From an uncultured Actinomycetes bacterium (GTDB taxonomy: Bacteria; Actinomycetota; Coriobacteriia; Coriobacteriales; RUG844), in the NCBI GenBank assembly GCA_900313875.1, contig OMSY01000129.1, positions 1 to 5,283 of the forward strand: a stretch of 5,283 nucleotides of DNA. Direction: 5' to 3'. The position numbers and the translations under genes are program-made. Below the pieces are notes generated by a model. It did not search any database, had not been told where the DNA came from, and saw only the letters and a list, made by a program, of their open reading frames with translations. Every line of letters starts with the position of its first letter. The first letter of the stretch is position 1. Below are positions 1 to 5,283 of the stretch, in pieces.

Positions 1-1950
1 CCCCGATCCCGATACCCCCGTCACGACAGTGAGCGTGCCGAGTTCGATGGTCACGTCGATGTGCTTCAGGTTGTTCTCCGAGGCTCCGCGGATGACAAGG
101 GTGCCCTTGTCGGGGTGACGGCGTTCGTCGGGTACGGGTATCGTGCGTTTGCCGCTGAGGTAGTCACCTGTGATGGAGCCTTCCGCTCCCATGATCTCGG
201 CTGGTGTGCCCATGGCGCAGATCGCCCCACCGTTCTCGCCTGCACCTGGACCGAGGTCGAGCACGTAGTCCGCACTGCGGATGGTCTCCTCATCATGCTC
301 GACCACGATCACGGTGTTGCCCTGGTCACGTAGCCGCAGGAGCGTCGAGATGAGCCGGGTGTTATCGCGTTGATGCAGTCCGATCGAGGGCTCGTCGAGG
401 ATGTAGAGCACGCCGGTGAGTCCCGCGCCGATCTGCGTCGCGAGCCTGATGCGCTGTGCCTCACCTCCGGAGAGCGTTGCGGCGGCGCGGTCGAGTGTCA
501 GGTAGTCGAGGCCGACATCCACGAGGAACTGCAGACGCTCCACGATCTCCTTGACGATGCGGCCGCCGATGTGCCGCTCACGGTCGGTGAGCTGCAGTCC
601 CTGGAAGAAGCCGAGCGAGTTGTGTGCGTTGAGCTGCGTCGCCTCGTAGATGCTCTTGCCTCCGACCGTGACGGCGAGTATCTCGGGCTTCAACCGCGCT
701 CCCCCGCAGGTCTTGCAGGGCGTCGCGGTGAAGTATTCTTCCAGACGCTGGCGCATGGAATCGCTCTTGGAGTCATCATAGCGCTCCTTGATGATGGCGA
801 GGATGCCGGCGAAGCGCGTCATCCAGTGCGTGTGCCGTCCATCACGCGTCACGTAGTCGACGCGGATGCGTTCGTCCCCAAGGCCTTCGAGGAAGACTTC
901 CTGCTGTCTTTTCGTGTACGAGCTCCAGGGAACGGAGGTGGTGGTGCCGAGATGCCGTGCCACGGCGGAGAAGACCTGCGGGTAGTAGTTGGCGTTCGAG
1001 GAGTGCAGCGGTGCGATGGCGCCCTCGTCGATGGACAGGTCGGGGTCGGGGATGATGAGGTTGCGGTCGATCTCCTCACGGAATCCGAGCCCCAGGCAAT
1101 CCGGGCAGGCGCCATAGGGGGCGTTGAAGGAGAAGTCGCGCGGTGCGAGGTCATCGAGCGAGTGACCGTGCTCGGGGCAGGCGAGGGCAAGTGAGAAGGG
1201 ATGCTCGCCTGTCACCTCGCGGTCTGCACCGAGGGTCACGATCACGAGGTTCCCGTTGGCGAGGCGTGTGGCGTTCTCCACGGCCTCGGCAAGTCGCGAG
1301 GCGGTATCGGGTTTGATGACGATGCGGTCCACGACCACCTCGATATCGTGCTTGAATTTCTTGTCCAGCTTGATGTCATCGGCAAGGGAGAGAACCTCCT
1401 TGTCGACGCGCACCCGGGAGAAACCCTCCTCCTTGAGCTCCTCGAACAGCTTGACGAATTCGCCCTTGCGTCCCTTGACGATCGGTGCGACGACCATGAT
1501 CCGGTCGCCCTCGTTGCCGAGTTCGAGGATGCGGTCGACGATCTGGTCGGTCGTCTGGCGTTCGATGACACGTCCGCATTCCGGGCAGTGGGGGATTCCG
1601 ATGCGTGCGTAGAGCAAGCGCAGGTAGTCGTAGATTTCCGTCACGGTGCCGACGGTCGAACGGGGGTTGCGGCTCGTCGTCTTCTGGTCGATGGAGACGG
1701 CGGGGGACAGGCCTTCGATATGGTCGAGGTCGGGTTTGTCCATCTGTCCGAGGAACTGTCGTGCGTAGCTGGAGAGTGACTCGACATACCGGCGCTGTCC
1801 TTCGGCGAAGATGGTGTCGAACGCCAGCGATGACTTGCCGCTTCCGGACAGTCCCGTGATCACGACGAGCTTGTCGCGCGGGATCGTGACATCGATGTTC
1901 TTGAGGTTGTGCTCGCGGGCACCTCGGATGACGATGGATTGCTGTGCCAC
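1..1950 (-). CDS. uvrA: UvrABC excinuclease subunit A, 5' two-thirds (cut by window edge)
   Basis: DNA-damage-sensing ABC ATPase of nucleotide excision repair; UvrA dimers load UvrB on lesions in the cytoplasm. The frame is open for exactly 650 codons to base 1, out of roughly 940-970 usual for the family. Visible motifs: first Walker [10 protein letters not shown] (33-41, Lys39), CPECG (122-126), first zinc-binding module with ligands Cys258, His261, Cys282, Cys285, a CKTCGGAR segment (412-419), ABC signature LSGGEAQR (493-500), Walker B ILDEP (517-521, catalytic Glu520), H-loop His552, and the beginning of the second Walker A, GVSGSG (645-650), where the window stops. The second zinc finger and second signature lie outside. 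Start is GTG at 1950, preceded by AAAGGGG (1959-1965) with 8-nt spacing; an in-frame stop lies upstream with no ATG between, and translation from here gives the canonical N-terminus. No frameshift is seen. It has its own promoter region, separate from xer. Confidence 0.98.
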   Translation of the reverse strand, partial: MAQQSIVIRGAREHNLKNIDVTIPRDKLVVITGLSGSGKSSLAFDTIFAEGQRRYVESLSSYARQFLGQMDKPDLDHIEGLSPAVSIDQKTTSRNPRSTVGTVTEIYDYLRLLYARIGIPHCPECGRVIERQTTDQIVDRILELGNEGDRIMVVAPIVKGRKGEFVKLFEELKEEGFSRVRVDKEVLSLADDIKLDKKFKHDIEVVVDRIVIKPDTASRLAEAVENATRLANGNLVIVTLGADREVTGEHPFSLALACPEHGHSLDDLAPRDFSFNAPYGACPDCLGLGFREEIDRNLIIPDPDLSIDEGAIAPLHSSNANYYPQVFSAVARHLGTTTSVPWSSYTKRQQEVFLEGLGDERIRVDYVTRDGRHTHWMTRFAGILAIIKERYDDSKSDSMRQRLEEYFTATPCKTCGGARLKPEILAVTVGGKSIYEATQLNAHNSLGFFQGLQLTDRERHIGGRIVKEIVERLQFLVDVGLDYLTLDRAAATLSGGEAQRIRLATQIGAGLTGVLYILDEPSIGLHQRDNTRLISTLLRLRDQGNTVIVVEHDEETIRSADYVLDLGPGAGENGGAICAMGTPAEIMGAEGSITGDYLSGKRTIPVPDERRHPDKGTLVIRGASENNLKHIDVTIELGTLTVVTGVSGSG

Positions 1951-1974
1951 CTGACAAGCCCCTTTCCCGATGAA

Positions 1975-2000
1975 GCCTTCATGACCGTGGTCATGAAGGC
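1975..2000. promoter_or_regulatory. Perfect 12-bp inverted repeat in the uvrA leader
   Basis: GCCTTCATGACC, two bases, then GGTCATGAAGGC: all 12 base pairs match. It lies 25-50 bases before the uvrA GTG, inside the predicted leader, and ends 9 bases before the Shine-Dalgarno. As RNA it would form a strong hairpin with the innermost pairs opened as loop; as DNA it is a plausible repressor operator. There is no T-run after it on the minus strand, so it does not look like a terminator of that strand; on the plus strand a TTTT follows only after a 7-base gap and there is no plus-strand gene to end. Its outer 10 bases (TCATGAAGGC) recur at 2031-2040 as TCATGAAGCC. Confidence 0.7.
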
Positions 2001-2003
2001 GTG

Positions 2004-2023
2004 CGCGTTTTCAGCAAAACACG
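2004..2023. promoter_or_regulatory. Imperfect palindrome abutting the uvrA -10 element
   Basis: CGCGTTTT-CAGC-AAAACACG: 7 of 8 arm positions are complementary. It starts right next to the TATAAT hexamer and covers the predicted transcription start, the position expected for a repressor site. It does not match the LexA boxes I know (CTGT-N8-ACAG of E. coli, or the CGAAC-N4-GTTCG type of Bacillus and actinobacteria), so the regulator is unknown. Confidence 0.45.
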
Positions 2024-2029
2024 ATTATA
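2024..2029 (-). promoter_or_regulatory. Putative -10 element of the uvrA promoter
   Basis: A perfect TATAAT on the minus strand lies 74 bases before the uvrA start codon, which would place the transcription start near 2017 and give a leader of about 67 nt. No TTGACA-like -35 is visible at 16-18 bp (the expected place reads about GGCCCT), and there is no extended TG motif. A weak -35 would suit a regulated or activator-assisted promoter, but that is inference. Confidence 0.55.
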
Positions 2030-2030
2030 C

Positions 2031-2040
2031 GGCTTCATGA
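2031..2040 (-). promoter_or_regulatory. Third copy of the TCATGAAGSC motif, upstream of the uvrA -10
   Basis: Minus-strand TCATGAAGCC sits directly upstream of the -10, in the spacer where a -35/-10 promoter would be occupied by RNA polymerase. The same 10-mer (with G for C at position 9) occurs at 1984-1975 in the same orientation and at 1991-2000 inverted. Centre-to-centre distance from this copy to the 1991-2000 copy is 40 bp, close to four helical turns. Confidence 0.5.
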
Positions 2041-2123
2041 GGGACGAGGGCCACCTGGCATCTCCTTGTGGTGCACTTGATGTCATTCGGTCACCCCCGT
2101 GGGCGCATTTGTCGTTTCGAGGT
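2041..2123. other. Unassigned spacer
   Basis: No gene, clear hairpin or repeat is visible here. It separates the uvrA promoter region from the GGTACC repeat array. Small plus-strand reading frames crossing it have no ribosome binding site and run into the repeats. Confidence 0.5.
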
Positions 2124-2172
2124 GGTTCCCGATACCGGGAGAGCCGCGTGAAACGCGCTGGAAACGACGTAA

Positions 2173-2210
2173 ATTTACCATTTCGGTAGTGGTACCGGGA
2201 ACCGAACGGT
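2173..2210. repeat. 38-nt intergenic repeat, copy 1 (diverged)
   Basis: The first 24 bases are identical to copy 2 at 2292; the rest differs at four positions, so 34 of 38 match. The downstream GGTACC half is GGAACC here and the right hairpin arm is ACCGAACGG, so the hairpin seen in copies 2 and 3 is weaker. The sequence starts ATTTACCATTTCGGTAGTGG. Confidence 0.85.
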
Positions 2211-2291
2211 ACCGGGAACCGAATGGGTACCGGGTACCAAGCAGAACCGGATGGTGCCCGGTACCGGGCCAGGAACGCTAAGCTGTAGTTG

Positions 2292-2329
2292 ATTTACCAT
2301 TTCGGTAGTGGTACCTGGTACCGAATGGG
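2292..2329. repeat. 38-nt intergenic repeat, copy 2
   Basis: Best-formed copy. Arms CCATTTCGGTA (2297-2307) and TACCGAATGG (2319-2328) pair over 10 bp with one unpaired T, enclosing an 11-nt loop that contains GGTACC. It matches copy 3 at 37 of 38 positions, starting 58 bases apart, and the bases just before both copies are also similar (AGCTGTAGTTG versus ATTGCAGCTG). Confidence 0.9.
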
Positions 2330-2349
2330 CTCCGAATGGATTGCAGCTG

Positions 2350-2387
2350 ATTTACCTTTTCGGTAGTGGTACCTGGTACCGAATGGG
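2350..2387. repeat. 38-nt intergenic repeat, copy 3, abutting the xer stop codon
   Basis: Differs from copy 2 only by A to T at 2357, which breaks one pair of the left arm (CCTTTTCGGTA, 2355-2365) with the right arm (2377-2386). It ends 2 bases before the xer stop codon at 2390-2392, so the repeat begins essentially at the end of the gene. No T-run follows on the minus strand, so a classical intrinsic terminator role is not supported. Confidence 0.9.
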
Positions 2388-2389
2388 TT

Positions 2390-3313
2390 TCATGCGCGGG
2401 GATGCGATTGATGATGGATGTCCTTCAGGTGGGATGCGGAGAGGTGCGTGTATATCTGCGTCGTCGAGAGGCTGGCGTGTCCGAGCATCTCCTGCACGCT
2501 GCGCAGGTCGGCACCTCCCTCGAGGAGGTCTGTCGCGAAGGTATGTCGCACGTCATGCGGGTGATAGCTCTGGTCGACGCCGGCACGGGCCAGGATATTC
2601 TTGAAGGTGTTGCGCAGCGCCTCGGCGCTCATCGGGTTGCCGCGTGTCGAGAGGAACAGGGCATCCCCGCTTCTCGGGCCTGCGAGCTGCGGACGTGATT
2701 CACGAAGGTACCTGTGCAACGTCTCGATCGCAAGCGGATGCAGGGGCACGATGCGCTCCTTGGATCCTTTGCCGAGCACGCGCATGTGCCCGGAAGTGAA
2801 GTCGATATCCCCGCACGAGAGCGTCGCCACCTCCCCGATGCGCGCGCCCGAAGCATAGAGCGTCTCGAGGATGGCCTGGTCACGCAGCCCCTTGACGGTC
2901 CCGGTGTCTGAGGCGTTCAAGATGGCATCCATCTCCGCCGGGGGGATGAGGCGTGGCAGGCTCTTCGGCTGCTTGGGGCCGGCGACCGCCTCAAGCGGGC
3001 TTGCCGACAGTACCTCTTCCGCGACCAGGAACCGATAGAACCCGCGCAAGGCGGAGAGATGACGGTTCACGGTCCTGCGTGAATACTGTGCCTGGTCAAG
3101 GTAGGCGAGGTAACGGCGGATGTTGCGATGGCCGGTCGCCAGGGGGTCGACCCCCTCTCGCTCCGCCCAGTCGAGAAACGCCCTCAGGTCGCAGGCATAG
3201 GCCCTGACCGAGTGCGTGGAGAGGTTGCGCTCGATTTCCTGGGAGGCGAGGAATGCATCGAGGAGCTCGTCGACCTGCCTGTTGCTGGCGCTTCCGTGCT
3301 CCTGTGCGCTCAT
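2390..3313 (-). CDS. xerD: Site-specific tyrosine recombinase XerC/XerD family
   Basis: DNA strand-exchange enzyme of the Xer family, which resolves chromosome dimers at dif with a partner recombinase. Length is 307 aa, usual for XerC/XerD. An N-terminal SAM-like core-binding domain (about 12-98) is followed by the catalytic domain (about 115-300). All expected active-site residues are visible: Arg158 (ASGARIGE), Lys182 (GKGSKER), His253 and Arg256 (HDVRH), His279 (LGHAS), nucleophile Tyr288 (TTQIYTH). The tail ends HPRA, and the LKDIHHQSHPRA ending resembles E. coli XerD more than XerC; however, position downstream of trmFO matches Firmicutes xerC (codV), so the C or D assignment is uncertain. 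Start chosen at ATG 3313 because AGGAGG (3319-3324) lies 5 nt upstream and the family N-terminus fits; the open frame extends to 3520 but that extension has no family similarity and overlaps the GNAT remnant. Confidence 0.95.
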   Translation of the reverse strand: MSAQEHGSASNRQVDELLDAFLASQEIERNLSTHSVRAYACDLRAFLDWAEREGVDPLATGHRNIRRYLAYLDQAQYSRRTVNRHLSALRGFYRFLVAEEVLSASPLEAVAGPKQPKSLPRLIPPAEMDAILNASDTGTVKGLRDQAILETLYASGARIGEVATLSCGDIDFTSGHMRVLGKGSKERIVPLHPLAIETLHRYLRESRPQLAGPRSGDALFLSTRGNPMSAEALRNTFKNILARAGVDQSYHPHDVRHTFATDLLEGGADLRSVQEMLGHASLSTTQIYTHLSASHLKDIHHQSHPRA

Positions 3314-3367
3314 CGGGTCCTCCTCGGTTCTGGTGTCGATCGGCGTCCTCTCGGGGATGGCTTCCTG

Positions 3368-3386
3368 ATAGTAGCATGCGCATGCT
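3368..3386 (-). promoter_or_regulatory. Possible xer promoter -10 with overlapping 14-bp palindrome
   Basis: AGCATGCGCATGCT (3373-3386) is a perfect 14-bp palindrome. Directly downstream on the minus strand is TACTAT (3373-3368), a possible -10 hexamer 55 bases before the xer start. No good -35 is seen 16-18 bp upstream. The palindrome would sit in the promoter spacer, an operator-like position, so xer may be transcribed apart from trmFO. Confidence 0.35.
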
Positions 3387-3435
3387 TGCCCAGGGTTTTG
3401 ATACGGGGGCCAGATGACCGGTTCATTACCCCGAC

Positions 3436-3615
3436 CTACAGGTCGATGCCGAAGTGGACGACGTCCTCGAACAGATTGTGGTAGTGCAGTCCGATCTCCC
3501 CGAAGCCGAGCTTGTGGCAAAGCGAGATGGCTGCTCCGAGCGATGCGACGGTGTCGAGCATCATGCGGGTATAGCCACCCTCCCGTGCGAGCTTCAACTC
3601 GATGTCCTTCCAGCT
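3436..3615 (-). pseudogene. C-terminal remnant of a GNAT N-acetyltransferase
   Basis: An open stretch of 59 codons ending in TAG (3438-3436) and bounded upstream by an in-frame TGA (3618-3616) translates to a recognisable GNAT C-terminus: LAREGGYTRMMLDT, then AAISLCHKLGF, then HYHNLFEDVVHFGIDL and stop. This matches the usual GY-R-M-LDT, AI-LY--LGF and YY-NP---V-F-DL pattern of GNAT beta4 to beta7. The acetyl-CoA binding loop (Q/R-x-x-G-x-G/A) and everything N-terminal of it are missing; bases 3616-3718 do not encode it in any frame I read. No start codon with a ribosome binding site is suitable (the Met-Met at residues 18-19 falls inside the fold). The Cys-His in place of the usual Tyr and Asn in YY-NP read as decay. 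It is most likely a dead fragment; a sequencing-independent truncation by deletion is inferred. A 6-bp inverted repeat (3432-3445) covers its stop. The 100 bases between it and trmFO hold nothing else recognisable. Confidence 0.75.
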
Positions 3616-3718
3616 TCAGTCAGGTCTTTTGGCGGATCGTACCCTCGTCACCCTCATCGAGGCTGCGGCGAGGCCGCTGGATGATGTGCTCGTTTGGGTG
3701 AAGCCTTTGGCGGAGGCC

Positions 3719-5131
3719 CTATCTGCTGGTATCCGCTCCTGTATCCTCCTCGGCGTCGAACGCGATCAGCTCGCCCGGCCAAGTGGTGAAACCGAGGTCC
3801 GTGCGGGCGTCGACGAACGCGTCGATCGCGTTCCTGGCGCGCAGCGCATAGGCTTGATAGCGCTCGCGTTTCCGCTTCACGCGTCTCGGCAGCGGCATCA
3901 TGATGCCGTAGTTCACATGCATGGGCTGATAGTGGCGGGTTTCCGGGTTCGTGGCATAGGCGACGAGCGAGCCGAAGAGGGTCTCCTCCGGCAGGTGCGG
4001 CAGCGGTCTGCCTTGCAGCTGCGCGTAGGTGCAAAGCGCCGCGAAGAGGCCGCTCGCGATGGCCTCCACATACCCTTCCGTGCCGCAGACCTGTCCGGCG
4101 AAGCGCACCTGCGGGTGCCCTGTGAGCGCGAAGGTCGGGTCAAGCGCGTGCGGTGCATCGATGAAGGTGTTGCGGTGCATGACGCCATGGCGTGCGAACA
4201 CGGCGTTCTCGAGACCGGGGACCATGCGGAAGACCCGTTCCTGCTCGCCGAACCGCAGGTTGGTCTGGAACCCGACGAGGTTGTAGGCGGTCGCGGGGTG
4301 GTTCTCGGCGCGCAGTTGCAGGACGGCCCAGGGGCGCTGTCCGGTGCGTGGGTCGCGCAGCCCGACGGGCTTGAGTGCGCCGTAGCGCAGGGCGTCGATG
4401 TCGCGTCGTGCGATCTCCTCGACCGGCTGGCAGGCGGAGAACAGCTCCTTGCTCTCGAAGTCCCGGGTGATGACCCGGTCGGCGTTGACGAGCTCGGTGA
4501 TGAACGCCTCGTACTCCGCGCGGTCGAAGGGGGCGTTAAGATAGTCGCCTACCTGCCCGGCGTCGTATCGCGACTGACGGAAGAGCACCGAGTCGTCGAG
4601 GGAATCCGCCTCGACGATCGGTGCGGCGGCGTCGTAGAACGCGAGATGCCCGCTTCCGAGGACACGGGCGATGCTGTCCGCGAGCGGGTCGGTCGTGAGG
4701 GGTCCTGTCGCGATGATGGTGGGCGAGGGGTTGGCGAGGAACCCGTCGATCGAGGTGACCTCGTGACGCTCGAGTTCTATAAGCGGGGATGCCTCGATGC
4801 GTGTGGTCACCGCACGGGAGAACCGCTTGCGGTCGACTGCGAGCGCGCCGCCGGCCGGTACCCGGTTCGCGAATGCCTCGGCGAGGACGACCGACCCCAT
4901 GCGTTGCAGCTCGTACTTCAGGCAGCCTGCAGCAGAGGTCGCATCGAGGCTCTTGAGGGAGTTCGAACAGACGAGTTCGGCGGCTTCCCCGGTGTGATGG
5001 ACGGCGGTGCCGACCTGTGGGCGCATCTCGATGAGCCGGACGGGGACGTCGCGCGCTGCAAGCTGCAACGCCGCCTCGCTGCCCGCAAGGCCCGCACCCA
5101 CCACGGTGACCCTCTGCGATGCGTCCGTCAT
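3719..5131 (-). CDS. trmFO: Methylenetetrahydrofolate--tRNA-(uracil-5-)-methyltransferase TrmFO
   Basis: Flavoprotein that makes 5-methyluridine at position 54 of the tRNA T-loop, using methylenetetrahydrofolate as carbon donor and reduced FAD (EC 2.1.1.74); formerly called gid. At 470 aa it is somewhat longer than the about 435 aa of B. subtilis TrmFO. An N-terminal Rossmann FAD-binding motif, VVGAGLAGSEAA (10-21, GxGxxG at 12-17), is followed by IEMRP (34-38), ELVCSNSLKS (52-61) with Cys55, the catalytic-cysteine region FSACQPVEEIA (231-241) with Cys234, the YNLVGFQTNL segment (283-292), the GQVCGTEGYVEAIASG motif (346-361) near the second FAD contact, and NYGIMMPLP (407-415). The two cysteines correspond to the pair studied in B. 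subtilis (about C53 and C226). Start ATG 5131 is preceded by AGGAGG (5136-5141) with 4-nt spacing; an upstream ATG at 5161 lacks one and adds a non-family extension. No convincing terminator follows. Confidence 0.97.
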   Translation of the reverse strand: MTDASQRVTVVGAGLAGSEAALQLAARDVPVRLIEMRPQVGTAVHHTGEAAELVCSNSLKSLDATSAAGCLKYELQRMGSVVLAEAFANRVPAGGALAVDRKRFSRAVTTRIEASPLIELERHEVTSIDGFLANPSPTIIATGPLTTDPLADSIARVLGSGHLAFYDAAAPIVEADSLDDSVLFRQSRYDAGQVGDYLNAPFDRAEYEAFITELVNADRVITRDFESKELFSACQPVEEIARRDIDALRYGALKPVGLRDPRTGQRPWAVLQLRAENHPATAYNLVGFQTNLRFGEQERVFRMVPGLENAVFARHGVMHRNTFIDAPHALDPTFALTGHPQVRFAGQVCGTEGYVEAIASGLFAALCTYAQLQGRPLPHLPEETLFGSLVAYATNPETRHYQPMHVNYGIMMPLPRRVKRKRERYQAYALRARNAIDAFVDARTDLGFTTWPGELIAFDAEEDTGADTSR

Positions 5132-5162
5132 GCTGCCTCCTGCCGATCGGTTGCCGTGCATG

Positions 5163-5186
5163 TTCAGCTGGTCAGATGGTCAGATG
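5163..5186. repeat. Three 8-bp tandem repeats upstream of trmFO
   Basis: TTCAGCTG, GTCAGATG, GTCAGATG in succession (the last two identical), running directly into the first GGTACC of the neighbouring array. They lie 32-55 bases before the trmFO start, where a promoter would be expected; no good -10 or -35 is visible there. Confidence 0.6.
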
Positions 5187-5283
5187 GTACCCGGTACCGG
5201 GTGAAGCGGGTGGTTTCCGGTACCGGGTGGTGCCGAGTGGTACCCGGTACCGGGTGAGGCGATGGTACCCGGTACCTGGTACC
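5186..5283. repeat. GGTACC-dimer tandem array upstream of trmFO (continues past edge)
   Basis: Eight GGTACC hexamers occur in 98 bases (starts 5186, 5193, 5219, 5239, 5246, 5264, 5271, 5278). They form tandem units beginning at 5186, 5212, 5239 and 5264, a period of 25-27 bp. Units 1 and 3 share an identical 18-mer, GGTACCCGGTACCGGGTG; unit 2 begins GGTTTCC; unit 4 continues as a third GGTACC at the window edge. Within units the hexamers repeat every 7 bp, as in the array at 2124-2387, and both arrays fit GGTACCYGGTACCGRRTG in the same orientation. The 14-bp palindrome ACCCGGTACCGGGT occurs twice (5189-5202, 5242-5255). Its extent beyond the edge is unknown. Confidence 0.9.

Larger units (their letters stand above)
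2124..2387. repeat. GGTACC-dimer repeat array downstream of xer
   Basis: Nine exact GGTACC hexamers occur in about 190 bases (starts 2191, 2208, 2226, 2233, 2260, 2310, 2317, 2368, 2375). Each belongs to a two-part unit, GGTACC-N-GGTACC, with 7-bp spacing: exact at 2226/2233, 2310/2317 and 2368/2375, degenerate at 2191/2198 and 2208/2215 (second half GGAACC) and 2253/2260 (first half GGTGCC). A more decayed unit, GGTTCCCGATACC, is at 2124-2136. The array also contains a perfect 14-bp palindrome, GCCCGGTACCGGGC (2256-2269), and repeated CCGAAYGG words. It occupies the 3' side of xer, ends 2 bases from its stop, and would be in the 3' part of any xer transcript. Function unknown; REP-like elements, protein-binding clusters or structured RNA are all possible. 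Confidence 0.9.

Noticed and set aside
370..1779. Plus-strand open frames of 274 and 192 codons
   Set aside because: Both are antisense shadows of uvrA, which is open throughout on the minus strand with all family motifs.
1975..2011. Plus-strand intrinsic terminator from the 12-bp inverted repeat and following TTTT
   Set aside because: The T-run is short and separated from the stem by 7 bases, and no plus-strand gene precedes it.
2161..2190. Possible dif site near the AT-rich ACGTAAATTTACC
   Set aside because: It does not match the 28-bp dif layout (XerC arm, 6-bp centre, XerD arm such as TTATGTTAAAT), and the AT-rich part belongs to the 38-nt repeat.
2124..2387. CRISPR array or integron attC cluster next to a tyrosine recombinase
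   Set aside because: Repeats are unevenly spaced without unique spacers of constant length, there are no cas genes, and no attC core (GTTRRRY) pairs are seen; the recombinase lacks the integron-specific insert and fits housekeeping Xer.
2001..2604. Small plus-strand open frames across the intergenic repeats
   Set aside because: They translate the repeats themselves, lack ribosome binding sites, and one runs into xer antisense sequence.
3314..3520. N-terminal extension of the recombinase to an ATG at 3520
   Set aside because: The extension does not resemble any Xer N-terminus, overlaps the GNAT remnant, and the ATG at 3313 has an AGGAGG at ideal spacing.
3602..5257. Long plus-strand open frame of 551 codons
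   Set aside because: It lies antisense to trmFO, whose protein is unambiguous. The translation has no recognisable domain and its end runs into the GGTACC array; long antisense frames are expected in high-GC genes.

Overview
The window looks like chromosomal DNA from a GC-rich Gram-positive bacterium, most plausibly an actinobacterium of the Coriobacteriia type. That is an inference from high GC, strong AGGAGG ribosome binding sites, and a UvrA and a folate-dependent TrmFO together in a high-GC genome; the genus cannot be fixed from sequence alone. All recognisable genes lie on the minus strand, so transcription runs right to left: trmFO (5131-3719), a GNAT acetyltransferase remnant (3615-3436), an XerC/XerD-type tyrosine recombinase (3313-2390), then uvrA (1950 to beyond base 1).

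Region by region. Bases 1-1950 hold the first 650 codons of uvrA, cut by the window edge inside the second Walker A motif. Bases 1951-2040 are the uvrA leader and promoter: a perfect TATAAT, a 20-bp imperfect palindrome directly downstream of it, and three copies of a 10-bp TCATGAAGSC motif, two of them forming a perfect 12-bp inverted repeat. Bases 2041-2123 hold nothing I can identify. Bases 2124-2387 are a dense repeat array built on GGTACC dimers, including three 38-nt hairpin-forming copies; it ends 2 bases from the xer stop codon. Bases 3314-3718, between xer and trmFO, hold a 14-bp palindrome near a possible xer promoter, the GNAT remnant, and about 100 featureless bases. Bases 5163-5283, upstream of trmFO, carry short 8-bp repeats and then a second GGTACC-dimer array with a period of about 26 bp that runs off the right edge.

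The three genes are housekeeping: tRNA m5U54 methylation (TrmFO), chromosome dimer resolution (Xer) and nucleotide excision repair (UvrA). The order trmFO then xer matches the conserved Firmicutes neighbourhood topA-trmFO-xerC(codV)-hslVU, here interrupted by the acetyltransferase remnant. The most unusual content is non-coding: 17 intergenic GGTACC sites in two arrays that bracket the trmFO-xer segment, nearly all arranged as pairs (exact or one-to-two-base variants) repeating every 7 bp, plus an operator-like cluster in front of uvrA.
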